A model generated the notes under the pieces. That model searched no databases. It saw only the letters and a list, made by a program, of their open reading frames with translations, and was not told the origin of the DNA. This document shows positions 36,197 to 46,918 of a stretch of DNA of 64,000 nt, piece by piece. Positions within the stretch are counted from its first letter, which is position 1. Each line of letters begins with the position of its first letter. The stretch spans positions 62,001 to 126,000 of the forward strand of contig CALGKB010000009.1 of the NCBI GenBank assembly GCA_937927915.1, in the 5' to 3' direction. This DNA is from an uncultured Pseudanabaenaceae cyanobacterium. GTDB lineage: Bacteria; Cyanobacteriota; Cyanobacteriia; Pseudanabaenales; Pseudanabaenaceae. A program made the position numbers and the translations under genes.

Positions 36197-36268
36197 TGGG
36201 TGACCTGGGATTCGAACCCAGAACCAGCGGATTAAGAGTCCGATGCGCTACCGTTGCGCTAGTCACCC
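36197..36268 (-). tRNA. trnK-CUU: tRNA-Lys (anticodon CUU)
   Basis: On the minus strand acceptor GGGTGAC pairs with GTCACCC, discriminator A. The anticodon loop CTCTTAA gives CTT and the T-arm has GGTTCGAATCC. 72 nt, CCA not encoded. It lies 31 bases beyond the era stop. Confidence 0.93.
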
Positions 36269-36299
36269 AGGATTTCTATATTACACCAATTTTAGCAGT

Positions 36300-37175
36300 T
36301 TAGTCCCTACTGTGATAGCCAAACTCGTTGAGGTGTAAACGGGAGGAGCGCCATTTGGGTTGCACTTTCACAAACAACTCCAGGTAGACTTTTCCCATAA
36401 TTAACTTTTGAATCTGCTGGCGGGCAAGACTCCCGATCGTTTTTAGCATATGCCCCTTTTCCCCAATTAAGATGGCTTTCTGGGAGGGTCTTTCCACATA
36501 TATCGTCGCCAAAATTGCTGTGAGGTGGTCTCTTTCCTCTACCCGCTCGATCGTCACTGCCACGGAATGGGGCACTTCCTCCCTGGTGTGGAGTAAAATT
36601 TGCTCCCTGATCAGCTCTGCCATAATGAAGCGTTCGGGCTGATCTGTAACCATGTCGGGGGGATAATACAGGGGACCAGGGGGGAGGCGCTGGCAGATCG
36701 CTGTCTGCAACCGATCGATATTGTCCTGGCGCAGGGCAGAAAAGGTCACCCACTCCCCTAGGCTGTGATAGGTGGCAATAGTGGCGGGGTCCGTAGCTTG
36801 GTCAATTTTGTTGATCCCGATGAGGTAAGGTACCTGGGCATTGTGGATGAGGTCAAATATATACTGATCTCCCCTACCTAGGGGAACTGAGCCATCTACC
36901 ACTAAAACTACTAGATCAACGGACTTGATTGCCCTGGTAGCATTTTCCACTAAGACTGTGCCCAGGAGGTGGTGGGGTTTGTGAATGCCTGGGGTATCGA
37001 CAAAGATAATCTGGGCGTGGTCAAGGGTGAGGATGCCCCGCAGGCGCTGGCGGGTGGTTTGCGCTACAGGGGAGGTAATGGCAATCTTTTGCCCCACTAG
37101 AGCATTGAGGAGGGTGGACTTGCCCACATTTGGTCTGCCTACGAGGGCGACAAAACCCGATCGGAACTCTGTCAT
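36300..37175 (-). CDS. era: GTPase Era
   Basis: 291 residues. Era assists 16S rRNA 3'-end maturation and 30S assembly. G1 GRPNVGKS, G3 DTPGIHKP and G4 NKID are present, followed by a KH domain with GEKGHMLKTIGSLARQQIQK. Its ATG overlaps the stop of the adenylate cyclase gene (ATGA), so translation of the two is coupled. It is the last gene of a long minus-strand run that also contains rsfS and rlmN, other ribosome factors. Confidence 0.97.
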   Translation of the reverse strand: MTEFRSGFVALVGRPNVGKSTLLNALVGQKIAITSPVAQTTRQRLRGILTLDHAQIIFVDTPGIHKPHHLLGTVLVENATRAIKSVDLVVLVVDGSVPLGRGDQYIFDLIHNAQVPYLIGINKIDQATDPATIATYHSLGEWVTFSALRQDNIDRLQTAICQRLPPGPLYYPPDMVTDQPERFIMAELIREQILLHTREEVPHSVAVTIERVEERDHLTAILATIYVERPSQKAILIGEKGHMLKTIGSLARQQIQKLIMGKVYLELFVKVQPKWRSSRLHLNEFGYHSRD

Positions 37176-38977
37176 TTCACCCCTTCTAACCAGTAAGTAC
37201 TCATCAGTCCATGTCCCTTAATCAGCATCTCGCCGCGATAACTCAAGTGAAATTCCCCCTGTAGACGGTTGTAAACTATTTCCGTCACTTGAATTTTGCC
37301 TGGCAAGCCCTGGGACTGCATTCGGCTGGCAAGATTGACGGTCTCCCCCCACAGGTCGTAGGCAAATTTTTTGGTGCCAATCACGCCCGCCACCACAGGT
37401 CCTGTGTGCAGACCAATGCGCAAAGTCAATGGCCGCTGCTGGTCATCTGGGAATTCTCGGATTACTTCTAACATTTCCAAAGCTAGGAAAGCTGCCCCCC
37501 GCAAATGGTCTTGCTGTCTTAGGGCTAGCCCCCCCACCGCCATATACTCATCCCCGATCGTTTTAATTTTTTCCAAGTCGTATTTCTCCACCAAGGTATC
37601 AAAGCGGGAAAAAATACGGTTGAGCAAAGAGACAACCTCCTGGGGACTTTTGTGGTAGGCGACCTGGGAAAATCCCACAATATCAGCAAACAAAACACTC
37701 ACGTCGGGATGAGAATCTGCAATAGTGGTGGCACCTTCTTTCAGTTTGGCGGCAATCTTAAACGGCAGGATATTTAACAGCAACCGCTCCGATTTTTCCT
37801 TTTCTGCCCGCAGGGCAATTTCCGCCGCCACCCGATCGGTAATATCACGAAAGAACCAACACACGCCATAAAACTGTCCAGTGGGGGAGTAGACAGAACG
37901 GGCATAACAATCAAAAATCCGTCCGCCAAATTCCGTCTGCAGCCGCAGAGTTTCCTCAGGGCGTTGGTACATAGTCTCGATCGCTTCGATCAACTGCTCA
38001 GGCATCTGGGCGCGGTACAACAAAGGTGTGATGAGATGGTGTTCACTACTAAGGAGCACTGTTTCTTCCAGCTGCCACATCTCACGGAACAGTTGGTTAT
38101 AGGCAATGATGCGCCCCTGGTCATCCACCATTAAAACCCCATCCTGCTCCACTTCCTTTTGGGCATTGAGGAAGGCATTGCTACGACTGAGATTAGCCTC
38201 GATCAACTTCCTTCCTGTAATTTCCCTGGCAACCCAGAGGACAGAATTTTCCTCTAGGGGGGAAACATTGGCAGAAAACCACACCTCTTCCCCATCGATC
38301 GTCATTTTATATTCCACATCACACACACTATCGCGGGTACCCAGGACAATCTGCACAAATTCACGATAGTTATCAAATTGCTGCGCCAACAACTGGTGGT
38401 AGTTTTCCTGCACCCTGTAGGGGAAACGGGAATTGGTGGGAATAGTGCGCAAATGTTGTCCGCAGGAGTCATAGACTAAGATAATGTCCGTCATGGATTG
38501 CAGGAGAATTCGCACCTCTGCCTCTGCCTGCAGACGGTAGTTGACTTCCAGTTGCAGCCGTCGATTTTGTGCTTCCAAATTCTTTTTCAGATGGAGGAGG
38601 GAGAGTTGGTGTTCAATGCGCGCCAGCACCTCCTGGGAATGGAAAGGCTTGGTTATATAGTCAGCCCCCCCGACACTAAATCCCCTGACTTTGTCCACCG
38701 CCTCGCCGTAACCACTGATGAAAATTATGGGGATGTCTTGCAGCTGGGGGTGACTTTTAATCTCTTGACAGAGGGTATAGCCATCCACACCCGGCATCAC
38801 CACATCCAACAAAATCAAATCCGGTGGCTCCTGCAAAATATAGTCCTTTACCTGCGTGCTGTCGGACAGAAAAAGGGGCTGATGCCCCGCTCGTTGCAGC
38901 AAATCAACTAACAGTTGAATACTGGTGGGCTTGTCATCGATAATGAGAATTTTGGCAGGTGCAACTGCTGCCCTCAT
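37172..38977 (-). CDS. Response-regulator/PAS/adenylate cyclase
   Basis: 601 residues from ATG 38977, which overlaps the ccsA stop (ATGA); the frame is open further upstream to 39034 inside ccsA. An N-terminal receiver domain has [10 protein letters not shown] with the phospho-acceptor Asp and a Lys in YITKPF. Two PAS-like domains follow (about 170-420), then a class III cyclase domain with [13 protein letters not shown] (metal Asp residues), [15 protein letters not shown] and [14 protein letters not shown]. The Lys in KIKTIGD and Asp in DLWGE fit an adenine rather than guanine pocket. It would make cAMP in response to a phosphorelay; the cognate kinase is not adjacent. Confidence 0.9.
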   Translation of the reverse strand: MRAAVAPAKILIIDDKPTSIQLLVDLLQRAGHQPLFLSDSTQVKDYILQEPPDLILLDVVMPGVDGYTLCQEIKSHPQLQDIPIIFISGYGEAVDKVRGFSVGGADYITKPFHSQEVLARIEHQLSLLHLKKNLEAQNRRLQLEVNYRLQAEAEVRILLQSMTDIILVYDSCGQHLRTIPTNSRFPYRVQENYHQLLAQQFDNYREFVQIVLGTRDSVCDVEYKMTIDGEEVWFSANVSPLEENSVLWVAREITGRKLIEANLSRSNAFLNAQKEVEQDGVLMVDDQGRIIAYNQLFREMWQLEETVLLSSEHHLITPLLYRAQMPEQLIEAIETMYQRPEETLRLQTEFGGRIFDCYARSVYSPTGQFYGVCWFFRDITDRVAAEIALRAEKEKSERLLLNILPFKIAAKLKEGATTIADSHPDVSVLFADIVGFSQVAYHKSPQEVVSLLNRIFSRFDTLVEKYDLEKIKTIGDEYMAVGGLALRQQDHLRGAAFLALEMLEVIREFPDDQQRPLTLRIGLHTGPVVAGVIGTKKFAYDLWGETVNLASRMQSQGLPGKIQVTEIVYNRLQGEFHLSYRGEMLIKGHGLMSTYWLEGVK

Positions 38978-39942
38978 AGAAACCAGCCGTAGCTGTGCAG
39001 TCCCTTCCCTAGGAAGTTTACTCCCAAATAGCAAGTCCAGACTACCCCTAAGCCCACTGTGGCTAAAATCGCTGGCTTCCGCCCCTGCCAGCCCTTAGTA
39101 ATACGCATATGCAGATAGGCAGCAAACACCAGCCAGGTGATCAAAGACCAGGTTTCCTTTGGGTCCCAACTCCAGTAGGACCCCCACGCCTCGTTTGCCC
39201 ACACCCCCCCCGCAATAATCCCGATCGTCAAGAGGGGAAAGCCCAAGCCAATCATGCGATAGCTAATATTGTCCAAAATCTCCCCTAGGGTGAGTTGGCG
39301 GGGAGTAGGAGTGACAGGGGGACGGGTTAGGAGGAGAGTGTTTGAGCTGCCGCCATTCATCTCCCTGACCTGGATTGGCTGCTGCCGCGACCCGTTGAGG
39401 GAGATACCGAGGGAATTACCCCTTAGCTGTACCTCTTGCCCCCACGTCACCACTAGGAAAGCCAATGCCAACACACTCCCCAACATCAGTGCCCCGTAGC
39501 TGAGGAGCATCACCGACACGTGCATCATTAACCAGTTGGATTTGAGGGCAGGTACGAGGGGTTCCGCTTTCTGCATCGCCTCTGGTAATTTCAAGGCGGC
39601 AAAGGCCACGATCCCTGTCGCCAGAGGGCTAGTAAAAATGCCAACAATTTTGGACTGCGTCAGCCCCTCCGCCAGCAGCTGGAAGAGAGTAACCGACCAA
39701 GCCACAAATAAGAGGGATTCATAGAGATTGCTCAAGGGGAAGTAGCCCGCCTCCAGCCAGCGCGCCAAGAGCAAAGTGGCAAGGGTGAGATTAGCTATGA
39801 TAGTCCCACTTCTCCCTAACAGCCCCAGCCACTGCCACCCCTGGGGAAAGGCTCCCCCCACCCAATAAAACAGCATGGCGGCAAAGAGGAGAGCAAAGCT
39901 GGTGTTATCCAACCACTGTTGCAACGCTGTCAAGGAGACCAT
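38974..39942 (-). CDS. ccsA: Cytochrome c biogenesis protein CcsA (system II)
   Basis: 322 residues with about eight membrane segments and the tryptophan-rich heme-handling motif [15 protein letters not shown]. CcsA forms with Ccs1 (CcsB) the system II heme lyase that attaches heme to c-type cytochromes such as c6 and f on the lumen side of the thylakoid. Conserved histidines for heme routing are present ([13 protein letters not shown]). It overlaps the cyclase gene by 4 bases. ftrV lies 14 bases upstream. Confidence 0.95.
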   Translation of the reverse strand: MVSLTALQQWLDNTSFALLFAAMLFYWVGGAFPQGWQWLGLLGRSGTIIANLTLATLLLARWLEAGYFPLSNLYESLLFVAWSVTLFQLLAEGLTQSKIVGIFTSPLATGIVAFAALKLPEAMQKAEPLVPALKSNWLMMHVSVMLLSYGALMLGSVLALAFLVVTWGQEVQLRGNSLGISLNGSRQQPIQVREMNGGSSNTLLLTRPPVTPTPRQLTLGEILDNISYRMIGLGFPLLTIGIIAGGVWANEAWGSYWSWDPKETWSLITWLVFAAYLHMRITKGWQGRKPAILATVGLGVVWTCYLGVNFLGKGLHSYGWFL

Positions 39943-39956
39943 AGCTAACCTCGTCC

Positions 39957-40181
39957 TTAGGAAATCAACTCTAACTCATCTGCCCCGAGGTGCACAGAAA
40001 ACCGATCGGCTAATTTGACTTCGTAGGGGTAGTTGGGGGAGATCGGTCTGCCCTCAGGGTCTTGTACTATATTAACAATTTCCCCTTCCATGCCCTGGAT
40101 GTCGATGCCCTCCTGACGATGTTGGGGGTGATGGTATACCCGCAGGGAAACTTTGATGCGCACGCGGTCGCCAATTTTCAT
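39957..40181 (-). CDS. ftrV: Ferredoxin-thioredoxin reductase, variable chain
   Basis: 74 residues. [31 protein letters not shown] and [14 protein letters not shown] match the SH3-like variable subunit, which clasps the catalytic FeS subunit FtrC and links photosynthetic electron flow to thioredoxins. FtrC itself is not in the window, as is common. It sits between rsfS and ccsA on the same strand with short gaps. Confidence 0.93.
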   Translation of the reverse strand: MKIGDRVRIKVSLRVYHHPQHRQEGIDIQGMEGEIVNIVQDPEGRPISPNYPYEVKLADRFSVHLGADELELIS

Positions 40182-40194
40182 CCGTGCTATTCTC

Positions 40195-40563
40195 CTATGC
40201 TGTTTGCGCCATCATTATTCTAGGGGCATGACCCCAAAATAATTCCAAGCCATAGAAAGCCCGCTCCTTGGGGGTCATAATGTGCACAATCAATTCGCCG
40301 TAGTCCTGCAAAATCCAGCCGCTCTCCTTCTCGTTATTGCTATGGCGGGGCTGCCGCCCGTATTCTTGCCACAGTTTCTCCTCAATGCCCATAGCGATCG
40401 CCCGCAGCTGTACCCGGGACAGTCCTGTGACAATCAGAAAGTAATCTGCTATATAGGAAACTTCTCCCACTGCCAAAATCACTATGTCCTCCCCCTTGCG
40501 ATCCTGGGCTGCTGCCGCTGCCGTCAGTGTCATTGCATAGCTGGGGTCGAGGATTTTTGTCAT
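40195..40563 (-). CDS. rsfS: Ribosomal silencing factor RsfS
   Basis: 122 residues from ATG 40563; a TTG four codons upstream is possible. GEDIVILAVGEVSYIADYFL, VTGLSRVQLRAIAMGIEEKL and GWILQDYGELIVHIMTPKER are the RsfS/Iojap signatures. It binds uL14 and blocks subunit joining when nutrients are short. Part of the rlmN-rsfS-ftrV-ccsA-cyclase-era strand. Confidence 0.95.
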   Translation of the reverse strand: MTKILDPSYAMTLTAAAAAQDRKGEDIVILAVGEVSYIADYFLIVTGLSRVQLRAIAMGIEEKLWQEYGRQPRHSNNEKESGWILQDYGELIVHIMTPKERAFYGLELFWGHAPRIMMAQTA

Positions 40564-40624
40564 AGAGTACGCCAAACCTGTAGAGTATATTTTTGCATTT
40601 TACTGAGAAATTACTAAAGTTTTG

Positions 40625-41650
40625 TTAATTTTCCCTAAATTCCTGATAGCGACCGCGTAACTGTCCACAGGCAGCATCCGCTTCTAGCCCCCTGGTGCGC
40701 CGCACACTCACTGCTACCTTTTCCTGCTCCAGTATCTGTCGGAATTGAGCTACTGCCCTAACCGTAGGACGCTGGAAATCCGCTACACCGATGGGGTTAT
40801 AGGGAATTAAATTGACATGGGACTGGAAGCCTCGCACCAATTGCGCTAGTCTGAGGGCACATTCTCTAGTGTCGTTTACCCCCGCTAACAGGGTGTACTC
40901 AAAACTCACTCGCCTGCCCGTCTTGGTCACATAGTCCTGGCAATCAGATATTAAACGATCGAGGGGATAGCGATCGGCGGCGGGGATCAAACGGCGGCGC
41001 AGTTCCTGGGTAGGGGCATGGAGACTGACAGCGAGGGTAACCTGCAGATCATAGGTAGCCAGTTGGGCAATTTTCTGGGGAATGCCAACGGTGGAGATAG
41101 TCATATGGCGCTGACTGATGCCCACGTCTTGGTGCAGACTCTGGATGGCCCCTAGGACACTTTCCAGGTTGAGGAGGGGTTCCCCCATACCCATAAACAC
41201 CAAGTGGGTGACACGGCGTTGCATTTGCTGCTGAACTGTCAACACCTGGTCGATGATCTCATGCTCTGCCAAATTGCGTTGCCATCCCCCCTTGCCGGTG
41301 GCACAAAACCTACAGCCCATCGGACAGCCTACTTGCGTCGATACACAGACCGTCAGGCGCTTGTTGGTGGGAATACCCACTGTCTCAATGATTTTGCCGT
41401 CTTCTAGTTGCAGAAGAAATTTCTCCGTGCCATCCCCTGCCCGCACTTGGTGTAGTACCTGGGAGCGACCCACCTTCACCCCCTGCAGGTTTTCCCGCCA
41501 CTGCTTGGGTAGGACAGAGATTTCCTCTAACTGGCTAACCCCCTTGCCGTATATCCACTCATGCACTTGCTTGCCCCGAAAGGCAGGCTGTCCCATCTGC
41601 ACCGCCCAAGCCATCAACTCCGATCGGGATTTGCCCAGCAGAATTGTCAT
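40625..41650 (-). CDS. rlmN: Dual-specificity 23S rRNA/tRNA adenine-C2 methyltransferase RlmN
   Basis: 341 residues. Radical-SAM triad CPMGCRFC follows STQVG, and [10 protein letters not shown] is the family's next motif. The C-terminal catalytic cysteine is probably the one in [11 protein letters not shown]. RlmN methylates A2503 of 23S rRNA and A37 of some tRNAs. Its ATG (41648-41650) directly abuts the stop of the PRC-barrel gene, with no spacing. Confidence 0.96.
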   Translation of the reverse strand: MTILLGKSRSELMAWAVQMGQPAFRGKQVHEWIYGKGVSQLEEISVLPKQWRENLQGVKVGRSQVLHQVRAGDGTEKFLLQLEDGKIIETVGIPTNKRLTVCVSTQVGCPMGCRFCATGKGGWQRNLAEHEIIDQVLTVQQQMQRRVTHLVFMGMGEPLLNLESVLGAIQSLHQDVGISQRHMTISTVGIPQKIAQLATYDLQVTLAVSLHAPTQELRRRLIPAADRYPLDRLISDCQDYVTKTGRRVSFEYTLLAGVNDTRECALRLAQLVRGFQSHVNLIPYNPIGVADFQRPTVRAVAQFRQILEQEKVAVSVRRTRGLEADAACGQLRGRYQEFREN

Positions 41651-42568
41651 CTACAGTTCTTCCAGTTCCTCCGGTTGGGGCTGTTTGACTTCCCTTGCCC
41701 AGGCACTTTGAATTTGCTGCTGGGTAGTTTCGTAGTAATCAGGGTCAGGCTGCGGTTGGGGAGGGGGGGGTTCCGATTCCAGGCGTTTCCGTTTGGGGGG
41801 CGGCTGTACGGGTATTCTTTCTTCCTGCCAGTTGTCCTCCTCTTCCCAGGTTTCTACAGCCCGCCGTAGCTCCCCTGTCTCCCTCTGGTAGGTGGGTCTA
41901 GGTTTGGTGGGATAGGTGTTTTCCCGCCGTCCTGAGCCTAGGGCGTTGGTAGAAACTGGTGGTGGGGGAAGATAGTCCTCCTCGTATTCCTGCTCCCAGG
42001 GTGGCTTGCCTAGACCTAGGGTTTCCAGGATACCCTTAGTCAACTGCTCCATCCGCTCTTCCATGCCTTCGGTGACCACAATCCGCTCCCGTCCTACGGC
42101 AATCACTTCATTTACATCCAGTAGGTAGGTGCTGATCAGTTGGGCAGGAATTTGGGGTATGGCAATGGCAGCCAGGATTAAATAGAGTAAATCACCCGTT
42201 TCGGGGTCAAATTGGAAATCTCGCACTTTGCCCAGCACTTCCCCCGATTCCGTCACTACTTCACAGCCTATTAAATTTGTGTATCTCTCGCTCACTAAGT
42301 AGTCTTGCAGCACCCGATCGTTGTCTACCAAAATGGCATCTGGTCCCAGAACACTGATGTCTTCTAGGGCCATGAAGTAGCTCTCTCCTAGGTTGATCGT
42401 GGTACCCGGTAGGGTGCGTTCCGACACGGTTAAACCCATGATTTGTCGCTGGTTCATGTCCACCCATACCTCTGTCACTACCCCCAAGCGGCGGGCGGTG
42501 GACTGGCTGATAACTTGAGTGCCCAGTAAAGAGCTACGCTGGCGGATTTGTTCATCCGTTGTGTTCAT
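41651..42568 (-). CDS. PRC-barrel domain protein, cyanobacterial
   Basis: 305 residues with two PRC-barrel-like domains (SQSTARRLGVVTEVWVDMNQ, about 17-90; IGCEVVTESGEVLGKVRDFQ, about 95-170) and a long low-complexity tail rich in Pro, Glu and Gln. PRC barrels occur in photosynthetic reaction centre H subunits and in RNA-maturation proteins; cyanobacterial versions have no firm role. It is the first gene of the minus-strand operon reaching to era. The tail is probably disordered. Confidence 0.85.
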   Translation of the reverse strand: MNTTDEQIRQRSSLLGTQVISQSTARRLGVVTEVWVDMNQRQIMGLTVSERTLPGTTINLGESYFMALEDISVLGPDAILVDNDRVLQDYLVSERYTNLIGCEVVTESGEVLGKVRDFQFDPETGDLLYLILAAIAIPQIPAQLISTYLLDVNEVIAVGRERIVVTEGMEERMEQLTKGILETLGLGKPPWEQEYEEDYLPPPPVSTNALGSGRRENTYPTKPRPTYQRETGELRRAVETWEEEDNWQEERIPVQPPPKRKRLESEPPPPQPQPDPDYYETTQQQIQSAWAREVKQPQPEELEEL

Positions 42569-42709
42569 GGATTCAACCTGTATTTCGTGCTGTATTAAAT
42601 ATCATAGCTTAACCCGATCGGGGGCGGAAAACAACATGAGTAAGCACTCGTGTTAATATTTAAGAGTCCAGCCGCCCTCAAAAGCGGAGGTTTAGAGTTA
42701 AGTTTTTGG

Positions 42710-43657
42710 ATGACCCAGACAGTCAAAATCGGTTCCCGTAAAAGTCAACTCGCCCTAGTGCAAAGTGAATGGGTACAGTCGGAACTACAGCGTGCCCACC
42801 CCCAAATTACCTTCACCATTGAGACTATGACCACCCAGGGGGACAAAATTTTAGATGTTGCCCTCGCCAAAATTGGTGACAAGGGTTTGTTTACCAAGGA
42901 GTTGGAGGAGGCAATCCTAGCAGGTAAGGTGGATTTGGCGGTGCATAGTTTGAAAGACCTCCCCACCCGCCTACCCCAGGGACTAATGCTAGGGGCAATT
43001 ACGAAACGGGAAGACCCCGCTGATGCCCTTGTCCTCCATGCTAGACATGAGGGAAAAACGATCGGGGAACTCCCGAGCGGGGCAGTGATTGGCACTTCTT
43101 CCCTGCGGCGGTTAGCCCAACTCCGCCATTATTTTCCCCACCTGCAGTTTAAGGATGTGCGGGGCAATGTCAACACCCGTCTGTCTAAGTTGGACAACGG
43201 TGAATATGATGGTTTGATTTTGGCAGTGGCGGGGCTGCAACGCCTGGGGTTGGGCGATCGCATCAGTCAAATCCTGCCGCCGGAAATCTCCCTCCATGCG
43301 GTGGGGCAGGGGGCTTTGGGAATTGAGTGCCGCGCCGGCGATGAAGATGTCTTGCCCCTGTTTCAACCGATCGTGGATTTTCCCACTACCCAACGCTGCC
43401 TGGCGGAACGAGCGTTTTTGCGGGAACTAGAAGGGGGCTGTCAGGTGCCCATCGGGGTTAATTCCCACATTGACGGCGATACCCTCACCCTCATTGGCAT
43501 GGTGGCTACCCTAGATGGCAAAACCCTCATTCGGGGGGAACAGCAGGGGAATATCAATGAGCCGGAGACGATCGGGGTAGAACTGGCTCACACTTTGAAG
43601 GAGTCGGGGGCACAGGCTATCCTGGATGCCATTTTTGCTCAGTTCCGTACCTCCTGA
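42710..43657 (+). CDS. hemC: Porphobilinogen deaminase (hydroxymethylbilane synthase)
   Basis: 315 residues from ATG 42710, chosen because [15 protein letters not shown] is the family's N-terminus. It polymerises four porphobilinogens for heme, chlorophyll and bilins. Cofactor-anchoring Cys is in EGGCQVPIG; the [12 protein letters not shown] and SSLRRLAQL motifs are present. Its last 19 bases overlap the 3' end of the convergent antiporter gene. Confidence 0.97.
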   Translation: MTQTVKIGSRKSQLALVQSEWVQSELQRAHPQITFTIETMTTQGDKILDVALAKIGDKGLFTKELEEAILAGKVDLAVHSLKDLPTRLPQGLMLGAITKREDPADALVLHARHEGKTIGELPSGAVIGTSSLRRLAQLRHYFPHLQFKDVRGNVNTRLSKLDNGEYDGLILAVAGLQRLGLGDRISQILPPEISLHAVGQGALGIECRAGDEDVLPLFQPIVDFPTTQRCLAERAFLRELEGGCQVPIGVNSHIDGDTLTLIGMVATLDGKTLIRGEQQGNINEPETIGVELAHTLKESGAQAILDAIFAQFRTS

Positions 43658-45399
43658 TCCCGGACAGGTTCAGTAATGGGCACAGGACAGGCAATGTCAG
43701 GGCGAAATTCAGCATAGCGGCTCTGGCGCACCTGTTTGATTTCCCTGTCCACCTGCTCCAGGGATTCCCCTAAGACCAGCAAAAGGTGAGTGGATAACTC
43801 CAAACTGGCCTCAAATTCGGGATGCACTACTTCCTTTGCCCCCAACTGGTAGAGTAAGTCAATGTCACTGTCTTTGAAGGCACGCGCAACAATGTCTAAA
43901 TGGGGGGCAAGTTTAAGGGCATTCTCCACGCACAGACGGGTACTGAGGGCATCGTTGGTAACAATCAAAAGCGATCGGGCTGTCTCAATGCCCGCCTTTT
44001 CCAACACCAAGGGGCTAGCACAGTTGCCGTAGACATAGGGGATACCCCGCTCCCGCAGCATTTGCACCTTGGAAGCCAGTTGCTCAATCACCACTACGGG
44101 GTACTGCCGACTGAGGAGAAGACTGACAATATGCTGCCCCACCCTCCCATAGCCACACACAACAACATGCTCCCGTAGGCTGGGGGGAGTACTCACTGCT
44201 ATTGGTACATCCAACGCCCGCAGCCAAGCCGCCAGGGGGGGAATCTGCTCTAGACAGCGAAACAGGAAACCCCTGCCCTTGAGGAGAAAGGGGGCTAACA
44301 TTAGGGTTACAGCAGTGGTACCTGCAATCAGTAAATATACACGGCGGGAGACTAACCCCAACTTTTGCCCTTCGCTGGCTAACACAAAGGAGAACTCCCC
44401 AATCTGCGCCAAACTCAAGCCCGCTGTTACTGCTACCTGGGGCGGGTAGCCAAATCCTCTTACCAAAGGCACCACGATCAAAAACTTACCCACCATCACG
44501 ATCGCTACCAACCCCAGAATCAAATCCAGGTTATCCCAGAGAAACAGGGGGTCAATTAACATCCCCACAGAGGCAAAGAACAAGGTGGCAAAGACATTGC
44601 GCAGGGGTTCAATATCCGTGAGGGTCTGGACAGCGTATTCCACCTCGGCAATCATCAAACCCGCTACAAAGGCTCCCACCTCGATCGATAACCCCAAAGA
44701 CTCTGTCAACAGGGCAATACCCAAGCAGAGGACGATCGCAGTTAGCAAAAACAATTCACGACTATTGAAGGCAGCTACCCACTTCAACAAGGGGGGGATC
44801 ACCCACAGGCCAGCACCAACTGCCCCAGCGGCAAACAGAGCTATCCCTAGGAGGGACCTAAACACCTCTGTCGGTTGGTCTAAAGCCGGCAGCACCGCCA
44901 ACATCAACCCCAAGGCTAAATCCTGGGCAATCAAAATCCCCAGACTCACCTGGGCATGGGGGGACTCCATCTCATCCAGTTCTTGCCAAATGCGCACCAC
45001 CACCGCCGTGGAGGAGAGGGACAAAATCGCCCCCAAAAATACCCCCTGCAGCGGGGTCTGCACCCACCTCACCCCCAGAGCAATTGCCGCCGTGACAGCG
45101 ATCGTGAGGACAATTTGCAGCAGACCGCCCCCTACAGCAATTTCCCGCACTTTTTGCAGACGGGAGAGGGAAAACTCCACCCCTAGGGTAAACAGGAGAA
45201 AGGCAACCCCAAACTGGGCAAGGGTCTCCACCTGTACTAGCTCTTTAATCAGCCCCAACCCCGTCGGACCGACGAGAATACCCCCTAGGATATAGCCTAA
45301 AATCACGGGTACCCGCAAAAACGCTGCTAGCATGCCCCCCAAAGAAGCAGCGGTCAGCACTGCCACCAAGTCCACAATTAAGCGGAAATCTTCCTGCAT
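43639..45399 (-). CDS. KefB/CPA2-type cation:proton antiporter with TrkA-N domain
   Basis: 586 residues. About 12 membrane segments ([36 protein letters not shown], motif with [10 protein letters not shown]) form a CPA2 exchanger. The C-terminal TrkA-N nucleotide-binding domain has [16 protein letters not shown]. It would exchange K+ or Na+ for protons across the plasma or thylakoid membrane with NAD(H) control. Ion specificity cannot be read from the sequence. Confidence 0.92.
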   Translation of the reverse strand: MQEDFRLIVDLVAVLTAASLGGMLAAFLRVPVILGYILGGILVGPTGLGLIKELVQVETLAQFGVAFLLFTLGVEFSLSRLQKVREIAVGGGLLQIVLTIAVTAAIALGVRWVQTPLQGVFLGAILSLSSTAVVVRIWQELDEMESPHAQVSLGILIAQDLALGLMLAVLPALDQPTEVFRSLLGIALFAAGAVGAGLWVIPPLLKWVAAFNSRELFLLTAIVLCLGIALLTESLGLSIEVGAFVAGLMIAEVEYAVQTLTDIEPLRNVFATLFFASVGMLIDPLFLWDNLDLILGLVAIVMVGKFLIVVPLVRGFGYPPQVAVTAGLSLAQIGEFSFVLASEGQKLGLVSRRVYLLIAGTTAVTLMLAPFLLKGRGFLFRCLEQIPPLAAWLRALDVPIAVSTPPSLREHVVVCGYGRVGQHIVSLLLSRQYPVVVIEQLASKVQMLRERGIPYVYGNCASPLVLEKAGIETARSLLIVTNDALSTRLCVENALKLAPHLDIVARAFKDSDIDLLYQLGAKEVVHPEFEASLELSTHLLLVLGESLEQVDREIKQVRQSRYAEFRPDIACPVPITEPVRDQEVRN

Positions 45400-45529
45400 G
45401 GTATCTCCTAATACCTTACCTATCTTGACACAGTCCCCCGCCTCGTGATTCTTCTTTACAGGGTAAAAGGGGCTACAGACTCTTTTTTTTCCTTCTGTTA
45501 ACTTAAGGCAGCGAGTTTATCTAGCAGCT

Positions 45530-45844
45530 ATGGCGCAAATTTTTGACCCCGTTCCCAGCAATGCCCAGGAAATCACCTGCCTCTACGTCAATGCTACCAG
45601 CAAAGTACAGGTCGTCCGCATTACTAATATCCCCAATTGGTACTTTGAGCGCGTAGTATTTCCAGGTCAAAACCTTATTTTTAAGGCAGTGGAGGGGAGC
45701 CTCCTAGAGGTACATACAGGTATGATGGCAAGCGCCATTCTCTCGGACACCATTCCCTGCCGTCAACTGCAAATCCAGGAAGAGGTTAGTGATACCCCTA
45801 GCTGGGTACCCCGCTTCCCCTGCAATCCCGTATCCGCTGGATAA
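45530..45844 (+). CDS. DUF1830 protein, cyanobacterial
   Basis: 104 residues. CLYVNATSKVQVVRITNIPN, YFERVVFPGQNLIFKA and LEVHTGMMASAILSDTIPC match this small family found almost only in cyanobacteria; its function is unknown. Its last 47 bases overlap the 3' end of the convergent Hpt gene, so the C-terminal about 15 residues are encoded antisense to that gene. Confidence 0.85.
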   Translation: MAQIFDPVPSNAQEITCLYVNATSKVQVVRITNIPNWYFERVVFPGQNLIFKAVEGSLLEVHTGMMASAILSDTIPCRQLQIQEEVSDTPSWVPRFPCNPVSAG

Positions 45845-46910
45845 ACGCTTCGTACTCTTTGCGTAGTAGCTCTGCCTTGCCGTCCTTAGGTTTCTGCCAA
45901 TGCTCTAACCACAGGGGAGCAGGCAAATGTCCGCGCGGCGCTTCAGTGCTGAAGTTGACCTTGTCCGTATTGATCCATTCCAGACCCCGTAGCCATCCTA
46001 CTGTTCTGCCAAAGTTTTTCCACCGTGCCACTTCGGGGAGGTCTTCTGTGATGTTAAAGAAGGTGCTGATGTCTTCGTCCTGGGAGCGGGCAAGGGGATT
46101 GAAGAAGTCGTTGGGAGCCAGACTGCGCATCTGGGGGGACACTGTAATTTCTAAAGTGCGATTGGCTAGTACCATATCCTGCGCCTGCTTGATCTCACGG
46201 ATGAGAATGGGCGCCAAATCCTTGTACTGATTGTTGAGATTGGTGACCGCTAACTTCGCCGCCCGAATTAGTTCACTCCACTGGGGTAACTCAAATTCCT
46301 CCCCATAGTGCAGGAGCTGGTCACAGATTTTTTGCAGTTCGGCACGGGTGTTTGCCCGATCGGGTTGTTTGAAGCACTGCAACATCGCCCGCAGTTTCTC
46401 CGTCACCTCTTTTTGGAAAACTGCCAGTTTATTCTTGCTGGCTACTTCCTTGGCAGGGGCAGTCGTTACCGCCACGGGAGCAGGGGCAGTACCACCAGTC
46501 AACAGGGCGTCTAGGTGTTGTTTCAGCTGCTCAAAAATAGGTTCCACATCCCGCAGAATTTGCTGTTCCTTTTCCTTAGTCAACCCTCCTGGGCTTTGCA
46601 GTTCCAGTAGCAGGTCCTGCAACTTATCGAACCCCTGTAACAACAAGCTCTCCAAGTCCTTGTCAACAGGCAATTTGGGATTTTCCTTCAGTATCTTGAA
46701 ATAGTCTTCTAGTTTGTGGGCAGTGTGCTGAATCCCTGTCAGACCCAGCATAGCAGCTCCCCCCTTAATGGAGTGGGCGGCACGGAAGACATCGTTGACC
46801 ATCTCCTCATCCGCCATCATCTGGTGAATGTTGGTTAAGCCTCCCTCAATTGTCTGGAGGTGCTCCTTTGCCTCATCGATGAAATACATTAAAATTTGGT
46901 CGTTGCTCAT
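45798..46910 (-). CDS. Hpt (histidine phosphotransfer) domain protein
   Basis: 370 residues. The N-terminal Hpt domain (about 1-110) has DVFRAAHSIKGGAAMLGL with the phospho-accepting His. No kinase, receiver or CheW domain follows; residues about 150-370 have no family I recognise (CDQLLHYGEEFELPQWSELI, ARWKNFGRTVGWLRGLEW). It may be a phosphotransfer protein or a CheA-like relic. It is downstream of the GUN4-like and zam genes on the same strand, with 8 bases to the former. Confidence 0.8.
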   Translation of the reverse strand: MSNDQILMYFIDEAKEHLQTIEGGLTNIHQMMADEEMVNDVFRAAHSIKGGAAMLGLTGIQHTAHKLEDYFKILKENPKLPVDKDLESLLLQGFDKLQDLLLELQSPGGLTKEKEQQILRDVEPIFEQLKQHLDALLTGGTAPAPVAVTTAPAKEVASKNKLAVFQKEVTEKLRAMLQCFKQPDRANTRAELQKICDQLLHYGEEFELPQWSELIRAAKLAVTNLNNQYKDLAPILIREIKQAQDMVLANRTLEITVSPQMRSLAPNDFFNPLARSQDEDISTFFNITEDLPEVARWKNFGRTVGWLRGLEWINTDKVNFSTEAPRGHLPAPLWLEHWQKPKDGKAELLRKEYEAFIQRIRDCRGSGVPS

Positions 46911-46918
46911 AGCCCCTC

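Noticed and set aside
44585-45295. Plus-strand frame of 236 codons opposite the antiporter gene
   Set aside because: Shadow of a membrane protein gene. The product is compositionally odd and has no family features.
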